From NCBI RefSeq assembly GCF_024172095.1, contig NZ_JAMZDX010000003.1:691001-755000 (forward strand): a DNA stretch of 64,000 nt. Direction: 5' to 3'. Made by a program: the position numbers and the translations under genes. The notes under the pieces are model-generated. The model was not told the origin of the DNA and did no database searches. It was given only the letters and a program-made list of their open reading frames with translations. Source of the DNA: Kitasatospora cinereorecta (lineage in GTDB: Bacteria; Actinomycetota; Actinomycetes; Streptomycetales; Streptomycetaceae). Shown here one piece after another: positions 8,668 through 18,000 of this stretch (position 1 is the first letter of the stretch; each line of letters starts with the position of its first letter).

Positions 8668-9309
8668 GTGCAGCTCGAAGACCTCCCCTACGCCCACCTC
8701 CTCCAGCCCCACACCGGCCCGCTCCGCCGCGACGCCCGCTACGACACCGTGCACTTCGACGGCACGCTCTCCTCCGACCCCGCGAACGGTGCCCACTTCC
8801 TGGAGTGCGCCTTCAGCGGCACCCGACTGGACGGCGCCAAGCTCCGCCAGGCGGGCTTCAACGAGGTGTGGATCAACGCCGGCCGCTGGGTCGCGTGCGA
8901 CCTCGCGGAGAGCGAGTGGCAGGACAGCCAGGTGCTGGGCACCGTCCTGGCGGGCATCTCCGCGTACGGGTCGGCGCTGCGCCGGGTGGTGTTCCGGCAG
9001 TGCAAGCTGGAGTCGGTCAACCTGCGCGGGGCGGTGCTGCGCGACGTGGTGTTCGAGGACTGTCTGCTGCGCGACGTGGACTTCGGCGGCGAGGCCAGGC
9101 TGACCGATGTGTCCTTCCCCGGGTCGACCCTGGAGGAGGTCCGGCTCGGGGGTGCGCAGCTGAAGCAGGTGGACCTGCGCGGGGCCGTCCGGCTGGAGCT
9201 GCTGGACATCCAGCGGGGGCTGCGCGGCGCGGTCATCTCCTCGACGCAACTGCTTGACCTGGCACCGCAGTTGGCGGCGTCGCTGGGGATCGATGTGAAG
9301 GACCGCTGA
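8668..9309 (+). CDS. Pentapeptide repeat-containing protein
   Basis: 213 residues, GTG start with GGAG 8 nt upstream. From about residue 45 the sequence follows the A(D/N)LxX pentapeptide pattern (LDGAKLRQAGF, SVNLRGAVLRDVVFED, VDLRGAVRLELL), which folds into a right-handed quadrilateral beta-helix. Some relatives mimic DNA and protect gyrase, but many have no known role. No catalytic residues or membrane segments are visible. It lies downstream of the LtrA-like gene across an inverted repeat, so cotranscription is uncertain. Confidence 0.85.
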   Translation: MQLEDLPYAHLLQPHTGPLRRDARYDTVHFDGTLSSDPANGAHFLECAFSGTRLDGAKLRQAGFNEVWINAGRWVACDLAESEWQDSQVLGTVLAGISAYGSALRRVVFRQCKLESVNLRGAVLRDVVFEDCLLRDVDFGGEARLTDVSFPGSTLEEVRLGGAQLKQVDLRGAVRLELLDIQRGLRGAVISSTQLLDLAPQLAASLGIDVKDR

Positions 9310-9483
9310 CCCCGCCGTTCATCCCGGCGCCGCTCGGCGAGGAGCGGGTGAACAGTCCAACAACCCTTGCTGCAAAGTCATGGCCAACCGCCCCGACCTG
9401 CGTGAAGATGCTCGGCGTTCGATGACGTGGACACAAGCTGTGTGCACAACATCACCACCGGGTCGAAGGGACGGACGGGTCGG

Positions 9484-11535
9484 ATGGCTGCTCTCAGTCG
9501 TAGGAAGTTCATGGCGCTCTCGGCGAGCGCCGCCGCAGGTGCGGCGGTGGCGGGGGCGGGTGCCGCGGCCGGTACCGCACCGGCCGCCGCGGCCGCGCTC
9601 GGCACCACCGGCACGATCACGGACGCCAAGCACATCGTGATCCTGATGCAGGAGAACCGCAGCTTCGACCACTACTTCGGCACGCTGAAGGGTGTGCGCG
9701 GCTTCGCGGACCGCAGTGCGATCCAGATCGCCGGCGGCTACAGCGTGTTCAACCAGCCCAACGGCACGGGCCGGCAGTACCCGTGGCAGTTCAGCATGAC
9801 CAAGCCGGCCGGTGGCGCCGACCCCGAGCGCCTGGCCCAGTGCAACGGCGACCTGTCGCACGGCTGGTCCGACCAGCACAAGGCGTGGAACAGCGGGAAG
9901 ATGGACTCCTGGGTCGCCGCCAAGGGCAACGTCCGCACCATGGGCTTCCTGACCCGCCAGGACATCCCGTTCCACTACGCGCTGGCGGACAACTGGACCG
10001 TCAACGACGCGTACCACTGCTCGGTGATCAGCGCGACCGGCCCGAACCGCACCTACCACTGGTCCGGCCAGATCGACCCGGCCGGTGCCGCGGGCGGCCC
10101 GGCGTACGACGGCGGCGACGAGAGCGGCCTGAAGTGGCAGACCTACGCCGAGGCGCTGGAGAACGCCGGCGTGAGCTGGAAGGTCTACCAGAACGCGGCC
10201 GACAACTACGGTGACAACGCGCTCGCCTACTTCAGCCAGTTCAGTTCGGCGCCGGCGGGCAGCCCGCTCGCGGTCAAGGGCATGGGCTCGGTCCCGAAGG
10301 TGACCGGGAAGACCCCGGACGACATCGTCGCCGCGATCAAGGCCGACGTGCTGGCCGGCACCCTGCCGCAGGTCTCCTGGATCGTCCCCGACCAGGCGTC
10401 CTCGGAGCACCCGTACGCCACCCCGGCCGACGGCGCGCACTTCGTCCACAACGTGATCGACGCGCTCAACGCCGACCCGAACGTCTTCAACTCGTCCATC
10501 CTGTTCATCAACTACGACGAGAACGACGGCTTCTTCGACCACGTCCCGCCGCCGGCCGCCCCGGCCGGCACCCCCGGCGAGTTCTGCAACGGCACCAACA
10601 TCGGCCTGGGCTTCCGCGTCCCGATGATCGCCGTCTCGCCGTGGACCCGCGGCGGCTGGGTCAGCTCCGAGGTCTCCGACCACACCTCCGTGCTGCGCTT
10701 CCTGGAGAAGTGGACCACCGCCCTCGGCAAGCCCGCGAACTGCGTCAACATCAGCGACTGGCGCCGCCGGGTCTGCGGCGACCTGACCGGCATGTTCGAC
10801 TTCGCCAACCCCGTCTACGGCCTGCCGGCGCTGCCCGACACCTCGCAGACCATCGGCCTGTCCGCGTGCGGCCCGCTGCCCAACCCGGCCCCGGTCGACA
10901 ACAAGCTCCCGCTCCAGGAGGCCGGCACCCGCCCGGCCCGCGCCCTGCCCTACCAGCCCTCGGCCAACCTCGACCACCTGGAGTTCGGCTCCGGCGGGGT
11001 GATGAAGGTCTGGATCCGGATGGACAACCTGGGCACCGCCACCAGCCACTTCGCCGCGTACGCCAACGCCTACCGCAGCGGCGGCCCGTGGCAGTACACC
11101 CTCGACCCGGGCACCAACACCAGCGACTTCTTCAACTGCGGCACCAACTTCGGAGGCGGCCCGTACGACCTGAGCGTGGTCGGCCCCAACCGCTTCCTGC
11201 GCCGCTTCAAGGGCGACGCGACCAAGGCGGGCAAGGACGTCGCCGTCACCGCCTCCTACGCCGCCGCCCCGGACACCGGCAAGCTCGCGCTCTGGTTCAA
11301 GCTCGTCAACAACGGCGCCGCCGCGGTGACCTTCACCGTCACGCCCAACGCCTACCGCACCGACGGCCCGTGGACCTACACGGTGCCGGCCGGCGGCTCG
11401 GCGAGCGACTACTTCAACCAGGTCGCCTACGCCAACGGCTGGTACGACTTCACCGTCACCGTCAGCTCCGACGCCTCCTGGTCGCAGCGCTTCACCGGCC
11501 ACCTGGAGAACGGCTCCGCCAGCGTCAGCGGCTGA
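9484..11535 (+). CDS. Phosphocholine-specific phospholipase C, Tat-secreted
   Basis: 683 residues. The start at ATG 9484 places a twin-arginine signal (LSRRKFMALSASAAAG) at the N-terminus, followed by an Ala-rich cleavage region; an in-frame GTG at 9427 would bury the signal. The catalytic phosphoesterase domain shows the metal-binding opening HIVILMQENRSFDHYFG and later INYDENDGFFDHV. The C-terminus carries two related beta-sandwich repeats (VWIRMDNLGTATSHFAAYAN and LWFKLVNNGAAAVTFTV), as in non-haemolytic bacterial phospholipases C of about 690 residues. It should hydrolyse phosphatidylcholine outside the cell, possibly for phosphate scavenging. No PHO box could be assigned. It converges on the AdhE-like gene over a shared hairpin. 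Confidence 0.9.
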   Translation: MAALSRRKFMALSASAAAGAAVAGAGAAAGTAPAAAAALGTTGTITDAKHIVILMQENRSFDHYFGTLKGVRGFADRSAIQIAGGYSVFNQPNGTGRQYPWQFSMTKPAGGADPERLAQCNGDLSHGWSDQHKAWNSGKMDSWVAAKGNVRTMGFLTRQDIPFHYALADNWTVNDAYHCSVISATGPNRTYHWSGQIDPAGAAGGPAYDGGDESGLKWQTYAEALENAGVSWKVYQNAADNYGDNALAYFSQFSSAPAGSPLAVKGMGSVPKVTGKTPDDIVAAIKADVLAGTLPQVSWIVPDQASSEHPYATPADGAHFVHNVIDALNADPNVFNSSILFINYDENDGFFDHVPPPAAPAGTPGEFCNGTNIGLGFRVPMIAVSPWTRGGWVSSEVSDHTSVLRFLEKWTTALGKPANCVNISDWRRRVCGDLTGMFDFANPVYGLPALPDTSQTIGLSACGPLPNPAPVDNKLPLQEAGTRPARALPYQPSANLDHLEFGSGGVMKVWIRMDNLGTATSHFAAYANAYRSGGPWQYTLDPGTNTSDFFNCGTNFGGGPYDLSVVGPNRFLRRFKGDATKAGKDVAVTASYAAAPDTGKLALWFKLVNNGAAAVTFTVTPNAYRTDGPWTYTVPAGGSASDYFNQVAYANGWYDFTVTVSSDASWSQRFTGHLENGSASVSG

Positions 11536-11545
11536 CCTGGCCGCG

Positions 11546-11577
11546 GATCCCGGGCCGACCCCCACCGGCCCGGGATC
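11546..11577. terminator. Bidirectional terminator between convergent genes
   Basis: Perfect 11-bp stem GATCCCGGGCC (11546-11556) with GGCCCGGGATC (11567-11577) around a 10-nt loop. It starts 10 nt after the phospholipase stop and its far arm includes the first two bases of the complement of the AdhE-like stop codon (11576-11578), so it can serve both genes. Confidence 0.75.
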
Positions 11578-14185
11578 ACGCCTGCTCGCCGTAGTAGGCC
11601 AGCCGCATCAGCTCCCGCAGGTCGTCGACCATCGGCAGCCGCGGGTTGGCCGGGGCGCACTGGTCCTCGAACGCCCGCAGGGCGAGGTCCGGGAGGGCCG
11701 CCAGGAAGCCGGCCTCGTCCACCCCGGCCGCCTTGAAGGAGGCCGGGATGCCGACCCGCTCGCGCAGCTCCTCGACCGCCTCGGCCAGCGACTCCACCCC
11801 CTGCTCCGGCGTGCCGGCCGGCAGTCCGAGCATCCCGGCGATCCGCCGGAGCCGCTCGGGAGCCACGTACCTGCGGTACTTGGGCCAGCTGGTGACCTTG
11901 GCCGGCGCCGCGCCGTTCCAGCGGATCACGTGCGGCAGCAGCAGCGCCGCGGTACGGCCGTGCGGCAGGTGGAAGGCGGCGCCCACCGGGTGCGCCATCG
12001 CGTGCACCGCACCGAGGAACGCGGAGCCGAACGCCATCCCCGCGATGGTGCCGGCGTTGTGCATCCGCTCCCGGGCGACCGGATTCCCCGGGCCGTCCGC
12101 CACCGCGTCCGCCAGGTTCTCGAAGACCAGCCGGATCCCCTGCATCGCCAGCCCGTCGGTGAAGTCGTTGGCGTAGACGGACACATACGCCTCGACGCAG
12201 TGGACCAGCGCGTCGAAGCCGGAGTCGGCGGTGACCTCCGGCGGCAGGTCGGCGGTCAGTGCCGGGTCGACCAGCGCCGCGCTCGGGGTCAGCGCGTGGT
12301 CCGCCAGCGGGTACCGGCGCCCGGTTTCGGCGTCGGTGACCACGGCGAACGGGGTGACCTCGCCGCCGCTGCCCGAGGTGGTAGGGACGCACACCAGGCG
12401 GGCCCGGGCACCGAGGTCCGGCACGGTCACGGCCCGCCGGCGCAGGTCGAGGAACTTCTCCGCCAGGTCGGCCGGTTCGACCTCCGGATGCTCGTACATC
12501 AGCCACATCACCTTGGCCGCGCCCATCGTGGAGCCGCCGCCCAGCGCCACGACGGTGTCCGGCCGGAAACCGCGCATCAGTTCGGCGCCCCGCTCCACCG
12601 TCTCGATCGACGGCTCCGGCTCCACCGTGTCCACCACCCGCACCTCGACCGGCTCGGCCCGGCGCAGCAGCATCGCCCGGACCCGCTCCAGGTGCCCGAT
12701 CTCCACCATCGTCCGGTCGGTGACCACGACGACCCGCCGCAGCCCGGGCATCTCGGCCAGGTGACGGAGCGCGCCCCGCTCGAAGACGATCCACGGCGGC
12801 ACCCGGAAGCACTGCAGATCGGTCGTGCGCCGCCCCACCCGCTTGACGGTGAGCAGATCCGGCACCGAGACGTTCCCGGACACCGACGTGCCGCCCGCGC
12901 TGCCGCAGCCGAGCGCCAGCGAGGGCGGGAACGCCGTGTAGATGCCGCCCACCGCACCCTGCGCGCTCGGCGCGTTCCAGATGATCCGGCACGCCCGCAC
13001 CGCGTGGCCGAACTCCTCGGCGAACGCCGCGTCCTCGGTGTGCACCGCCGCCGAGTGGCCGAGCCCGTGGAACTCCACCACCTGCGCCGCCAGCCGCAGC
13101 CCGTGCGCGCGGCCCTCCGCCCGCAGCACCGCCAGCACCGGGCACGGCTTGCGCCGGGTCAGCGGCTCCTGCGCGCCGACCGACGCCACCTCCACCAGGA
13201 TCACCGAGGTGTCGGCCGGCACCTCGAAGCCCGCCGCCGCCGCGACCCGCGCCGCCGAGCGGCCCACCGCCTCCGGGTTCGGCTCCCCGGCGTCGCCCCC
13301 GTCCGGGAAGAGGTACCGCTCCAGCAGCGCCTTCTCCTCGGCGCTCGCCACGTGCGCCCGCAGCCGGCCGAACTCGGCCAGCGCCGCCCCGTGGACCTCC
13401 CGGTCCAGGATCACCGTCTGCTCGGCGGCGGCCGCCGTGCCGTGGTCGAACGACCGCGACAGCACCACGTCGTTCACCGCCCGCTCCACATCGGCGGTCC
13501 GCTCCACGTACGCCGGGACGTTGCCGGGCCCGCTGCCCAGCACCGGCTTGCCGCAGCCGTACGCCGCCAGGACCGTCGCCGCGTCGCCCGCCGCCAGCAC
13601 CGCCGCCACGCCCCCGTGCCGCGCCAGCACGCCGGTGGCCTCCTCGGACGGCCGGTCGATCCACTGGACGCAGTGCGCCGGCGCGCCGGCCGCGATCGCC
13701 GCGTCCCGGACGATCCGGGCCGCCTCCACCGAACAGCGCCGGGCAGCGGGATGGAACGCGAACACGACCGGATTGCGGGTCTTCAGCGCGATCAGCGCCA
13801 TGAAGACGGTGGTCGCCGTCGCGTCGGTGTCCGGAACGACCGCCGCGACCACCCCCACCGGCTCGGCGATCTCCACCACCCCGTCCACCTCGTCCCGGCG
13901 GACCACCCCGACCGTCCGCATCCGCGCCATCGCATGGGTGACGTGCTCACAGGCGAAGACATTCAGCGCCGCCTTGTCCTCGAACACCCCGCGCCCGGTC
14001 TCCTCGACCGCCAGCCGCGCCAACCGGCTGTGCGCCGCCAGCGCCGCCAGCGACGCCTTCCGCACGACGTGGTCGACCTTCTCCTGCGTGAAGCCGCCGT
14101 ACTCCTGCAGGGCCCGCAGGCCGCCCCGCACCAACGCGTCGACGGCGGCCGCCGCCTCGACCGGGCCCGCTTGCTGCTCCGCCAT
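11576..14185 (-). CDS. adhE: AdhE-like bifunctional aldehyde/alcohol dehydrogenase with altered catalytic motifs
   Basis: 869 residues, ATG with GAGG 10 nt upstream. It has the AdhE layout: an N-terminal CoA-acylating aldehyde dehydrogenase domain (about 1-440; GSGPGN at 218-222, GLGHS at 374-378) and a C-terminal iron-type alcohol dehydrogenase domain (about 450-869). The iron ligands are present (Asp and His in GFDALVHCVEAY, His in HAMAHPVG and HLPHG). However the segment aligned with E. coli FDNGVICASEQ, holding catalytic Cys246, reads FDHGTAAAAEQ, so Ala252 replaces Cys. The NAD-site motif GGGSPxD reads GGGSTMG, with Gly555 for Asp. The expected reaction, acetyl-CoA to acetaldehyde to ethanol, may therefore be impaired in the first half. 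The intact frame and good start argue against a pseudogene. It may be a structural or alcohol-dehydrogenase-only variant. Confidence 0.82.
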   Translation of the reverse strand: MAEQQAGPVEAAAAVDALVRGGLRALQEYGGFTQEKVDHVVRKASLAALAAHSRLARLAVEETGRGVFEDKAALNVFACEHVTHAMARMRTVGVVRRDEVDGVVEIAEPVGVVAAVVPDTDATATTVFMALIALKTRNPVVFAFHPAARRCSVEAARIVRDAAIAAGAPAHCVQWIDRPSEEATGVLARHGGVAAVLAAGDAATVLAAYGCGKPVLGSGPGNVPAYVERTADVERAVNDVVLSRSFDHGTAAAAEQTVILDREVHGAALAEFGRLRAHVASAEEKALLERYLFPDGGDAGEPNPEAVGRSAARVAAAAGFEVPADTSVILVEVASVGAQEPLTRRKPCPVLAVLRAEGRAHGLRLAAQVVEFHGLGHSAAVHTEDAAFAEEFGHAVRACRIIWNAPSAQGAVGGIYTAFPPSLALGCGSAGGTSVSGNVSVPDLLTVKRVGRRTTDLQCFRVPPWIVFERGALRHLAEMPGLRRVVVVTDRTMVEIGHLERVRAMLLRRAEPVEVRVVDTVEPEPSIETVERGAELMRGFRPDTVVALGGGSTMGAAKVMWLMYEHPEVEPADLAEKFLDLRRRAVTVPDLGARARLVCVPTTSGSGGEVTPFAVVTDAETGRRYPLADHALTPSAALVDPALTADLPPEVTADSGFDALVHCVEAYVSVYANDFTDGLAMQGIRLVFENLADAVADGPGNPVARERMHNAGTIAGMAFGSAFLGAVHAMAHPVGAAFHLPHGRTAALLLPHVIRWNGAAPAKVTSWPKYRRYVAPERLRRIAGMLGLPAGTPEQGVESLAEAVEELRERVGIPASFKAAGVDEAGFLAALPDLALRAFEDQCAPANPRLPMVDDLRELMRLAYYGEQA

Positions 14186-14373
14186 CGCTCGCTCACCTCG
14201 GAGAACGGGGACTGCTGACGGCACCAGCCTCCGCCGCGACGACGGCCCCGCGCGGGCTGCGGTCCGCCGTTCGGGTGAGGGCGGGTGTCCGAGGTGCGGG
14301 TGCGTACGACCGGTGCCACATTGGTCGGGGTCGGGCCGCCGGTGCCCGCCGCCCACCGATCCGAGGAGGAGAC

Positions 14374-14562
14374 ATGGGCAAGTCGGACCAGTTCAAGGGC
14401 AAGGCCCACGAACTGATGGACCAGGCCAAGTCGGCGCTGAGCAACAAGGTTCCGGAGAGCGAGCAGGACGCGGAGAAGGCCCGCGACGACGCCCCGGACG
14501 CGGCGCAGCCGGGCCCGGAGACCGCCGAGAACGCCCCGGAGGAGACCGAGGGCCCCTGGTGA
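14374..14562 (+). CDS. Small acidic hypothetical protein (paralogue of 14636-14842)
   Basis: 62 residues, ATG preceded by a strong GAGGAGGA site. Highly charged with no hydrophobic segment: an amphipathic basic N-terminus (MGKSDQFKGKAHELMDQAK) and an acidic Glu/Asp/Pro tail ending in W. The first 14 residues resemble those of the next gene, and both share a 20-base start region. The N-terminus is reminiscent of CsbD-type stress proteins or small antitoxin-like proteins, but I do not recognise the family. Function unknown. Confidence 0.7.
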   Translation: MGKSDQFKGKAHELMDQAKSALSNKVPESEQDAEKARDDAPDAAQPGPETAENAPEETEGPW

Positions 14563-14635
14563 CCGTCGCCGTGCCCCGGTGGCACGGGGGGCGGCGTAGT
14601 GTGACAACTGAGGAAGGCCCACCCGAGGAGGAGAC

Positions 14636-14842
14636 ATGGGCATCTTCGACAGGTTCCGCCACAAGTCCCACGAGACGGCCGTCCCGGCCGATCGCGCGGC
14701 ACTGGCCCACGACGAGGCCGCCGACGCCTACAGCGACCGGACCGAACGGGCCCGCCAGGACGCCGAGACCGACGCCCGGATGACCGAGCAGGACCGCCAG
14801 GCCGCGGAGGACATGACCGCGGAGGGCGACCCCTGGGACTGA
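14636..14842 (+). CDS. Small charged hypothetical protein (paralogue of 14374-14562)
   Basis: 68 residues, ATG with the same strong GAGGAGGA site as the preceding gene. Begins MGIFDRFRHKSHE and continues as a Glu/Asp/Arg/Ala-rich chain that could be one long helix (DAYSDRTERARQDAETDARM), ending GDPWD. No membrane segment or enzyme motif. The 73-nt spacing, shared start region and related N-terminus suggest an old tandem duplication. Function unknown. Confidence 0.7.
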   Translation: MGIFDRFRHKSHETAVPADRAALAHDEAADAYSDRTERARQDAETDARMTEQDRQAAEDMTAEGDPWD

Positions 14843-14871
14843 GGCTTCCGATCAGGGAGCGCAACCACAAT

Positions 14872-14978
14872 CAGGGGCGCGTGGGGGCACCTCCCGGCCG
14901 AAGGCTGGGGGAGAACTGCGCGACCGGCCATGCACTATCCGCAGTGGATGGCTGGTCGCGCAGTTCCTCGCGCCCCTG
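14872..14978. repeat. Streptomycete intergenic inverted repeat, copy B, with a nested element
   Basis: Right arm (14954-14978) reads through GCGCAGTTCCTCGCGCCCCTG. The left arm is split: CAGGGGCGCG (14872-14881), then a 30-base hairpin element beginning TGGGGGCACCTCCC (14882-14911), then AGAACTGCGCGACC up to 14925. The nested piece is itself a G-rich inverted repeat of a type common in streptomycete intergenic DNA. The whole sits between the small gene at 14636 and the convergent tricorn gene and could terminate both. Confidence 0.75.
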
Positions 14979-15010
14979 TGGTGAGCCCGACCCGTTGCCT
15001 CGCAGAGCAT

Positions 15011-18000
15011 TCAGCGTGGGGGCAGGGGCGGGCGGCGGAGGTTGGGGCGGGGGGTGTCGGTACGGGGTGGTTCGGCGGCGGGGTGGGCGGCGAGGAGTTC
15101 GAGGGCGAGGCGGACGGCGGCGGTGAGTTCGGTGTGTTCGCCGCGGGCCCAGTCGTGGGGGCTGCGGATGACCTCGACGTCGGGGTCGACGCCGTGGTTC
15201 TCGACGGAGAAGCCGACGCCGCCGGTGAACCAGGAGGCGGTCTTGGGGACGGAGATCTGGGTCCCGTCGCCGAGGGCGTGGCGGCCGGCCATGCCGACCA
15301 CGCCGCCCCAGGTGCGGGTGCCGAGCACGGGGCCGAGCCCGAGTGCCTTGATGGCGCCGATGATCACGTCTCCGTCCGAGCTGGTGGCGTGGTCGGCGAG
15401 AGCCACCACGGGCCCGCGGGGGGCGTCGCGGGGCCAGCGGACGGGCTGCCGGCCGCGGGTGAAGTCCCAGGCGAGGACGCGGCGGGCGAGTTTCTCCAGG
15501 ACGAGTTCGGAGACGTTTCCGCCGGCGTTGCCGCGGACGTCCAACACCAGTGCGGGGCGGTCGAGTTCGCGTCGCAGGTCGCGGTTGAACTGGGCCCAGC
15601 CGGAGCCGCCGAGGTCGGGGATGTGCAGGTACCCGCAGACGCCGTTGCTGAACTCCCGTACCAGTTTGCGGCGTTTGGCGACCCAGTCCTGGTAGCGGAT
15701 GGGCCGTTCGTCGGTGAGCGGGGTGACGGCGATCCGGCGGACCCGGTCGCCCGAGCGGAGGGTGAGTTCGACGGTGGTGCCCCCGGTGCCGGCCAGCAGC
15801 GGGGTGGGGCCGCGGACGGGGTCGGGCGGGCGGCCGTCGACGGCGAGGAGTTCGTCGCCGCCCTCGATGCCGTAGCCGGCGAGTGGCGCGCGGGCCCTGG
15901 GGTCGGAGGACTCGCCGGGCAGGATCCGGTCGACCAGCCAGCGGCCGTCGGGGGAGCGGTGGGCGGTGGCGCCGAGCAGGCCGAGCGGCTGCTGGGCGAT
16001 GGCGGGGCCCTCGCCGCGGCGGGACGCGGTGACGTAGGCGTGCGAGGTGCCGAGTTCGCCGAGGAGTTCGCGCAGCAGGTCGGCGAAGTCGTCGGGGCCG
16101 GCGATCCGGTCGAGCAGGGGCTCGTACTGGGCGACGAGTTCGGGCCAGTCGAGGCCGCACATGGCGGCGTCCCAGAACTGGTCGCGGACGATCCGGGCGG
16201 CCTCGTGGTAGGACTGCCGCCACTCCGCGGCGGGGTGGACGGTGTGGGTGATCCGGCGCAGGTCGACCGGGAGCGGGGCGCCGGGGGCGGCCAGCGGGTG
16301 GAGTTTGAGGGTGCCGGCGGAGAAGACGGAGATCACCGAGCCGTCGCCGGAGACCGCGAAGCCGTCCAACTGGTCGACCAGGGTGGTGCGTTTGCCGCGG
16401 GCGAGGTCGAAGAACTCCAGGGCGGGGCGGCCCGAGGTCTCCTCCGGGTTGGCGAAGGTCTGGCCGAGCGCGCCGGAGATCGGCCAGCGCAGCCAGACCA
16501 CACCGCCGCGCACGGCGGCGGTGGCGGAGTACTTGGAGGCGATCACCGGGAAGGGGACGAGGCGCTTGGTGAGGCCGCGTTCGTCCACCCGGACGGTGCC
16601 GTCGCCGGTCGCCTCGTCCGGGTCGAGGCCGACCGGTGGGCGGCCCTCGGCGGGGGCGGCGAACGGGGACGGGGTGTCGGCGGCGAGCGGGACGAGGTAC
16701 GGGCGGCAGCCGAGCGGGAAGGACATGTCGCCGGTGTGCACGTCGTGCACCGGGTCGAAGCCGCGCCAGGAGAGGAAGACCAGGAACCGGCCGTCCCGGG
16801 TGAACACGGGGTGCTCGTCCTCGAACCGGCCGTCGGTGACGTTGATCGCCCGCTCCGGCGCGTCCACCCGGGCCAGCTGGATGGAGCGCAGCGAGCGGCC
16901 GGCCACCGGCTGCGACCAGGTGAGCCACTGGGAGTCGGGGGAGAAGGCGGGGCTGGAGACCGGTCCGTACGGGGAGGCGGCCAGCTCGGTGACCTCGCCG
17001 TCGGCGGCCTGCACCAGCAGCAGCCGCCCGTCGGAGGCGGCGGCGGCGAGCCACCGGCCGTCGGGGGAGGCGGCGAGTTCGAGGACCCGGCCGAGCCGGC
17101 CGGCGGCGATCCGGTGCGGCTTCGCCTCGGCGCCGTCCCGGGCGGGCAGGGTGGCCAGTTCGACGGCGTCCTCGCCCTCGGCGTCGGTCACCCAGGCGAC
17201 CTGGCCGGTGTAGCCGAGGGTGACGGGCAGCCGGCAGCGGACACCGGGGGTGTCGGCGAGCACCCGGGCCGGGCCGTCCCGGTGGGTGAGCCAGTAGAGG
17301 CTGCCGCGGACGTTGATCACCCCGGCGCGGCCGGTGGCGTCGCAGGTCAGGTCCTTGACGTTGTTGGCGGCGGAGACCTGGTACGGGCGGCGGCCGGCCC
17401 GGGCGCCGCCGAGCGGCACCTCCAGCCGGCGCGGCCCGGGGGCGTCGAGGCCGTCCAGCAGCCAGAGGTCGCCGGCGTGCTGGTAGACGATCCGGGTGCC
17501 GTCGGTGGCGGCCTCGCGGGCGTAGTACGTGGCGTGGTCGGTGTGACGGCGCAGGTCGGTGCCGTCGGGGGCGACCGAGTAGAGGTTGCCGACGCCCTCG
17601 TGGTCGGAGAGGAAGGCGATCCGCGGGTGGTCGGGGCCGCCGACCGGCAGCGGGGAGGCCAGGTGCCCGCGGTGGCCGGGCAGCAGCTGGTCGTGGTCGA
17701 GCCAGAGCCGGCCGGTGGCGCCGCCCCGGTAGCGCTTCCAGGCGGCCGGCTCGTGCGGGGCGGCCGCGGTCAGCAGCACGGTGTGGCCGGCGCCGACCTG
17801 GGCGTCGGAGACCGGTCCCCAGGGCAGCCGGCGCGGCGGCGCCCCGTCCGGGGGAAGCTCCCAGGCCCAGGTGTAGTGGGCGAACGGCTCGTGGTACGAG
17901 GTGACGGCCAGCACCTCGCCGTTGGGCAGCCAGCCGCGCACCCGGGTGTCGTGGCTGCCCCAGTAGCTGAGGCGCACCGACTCGCCGCCGGCCGCCGGGG

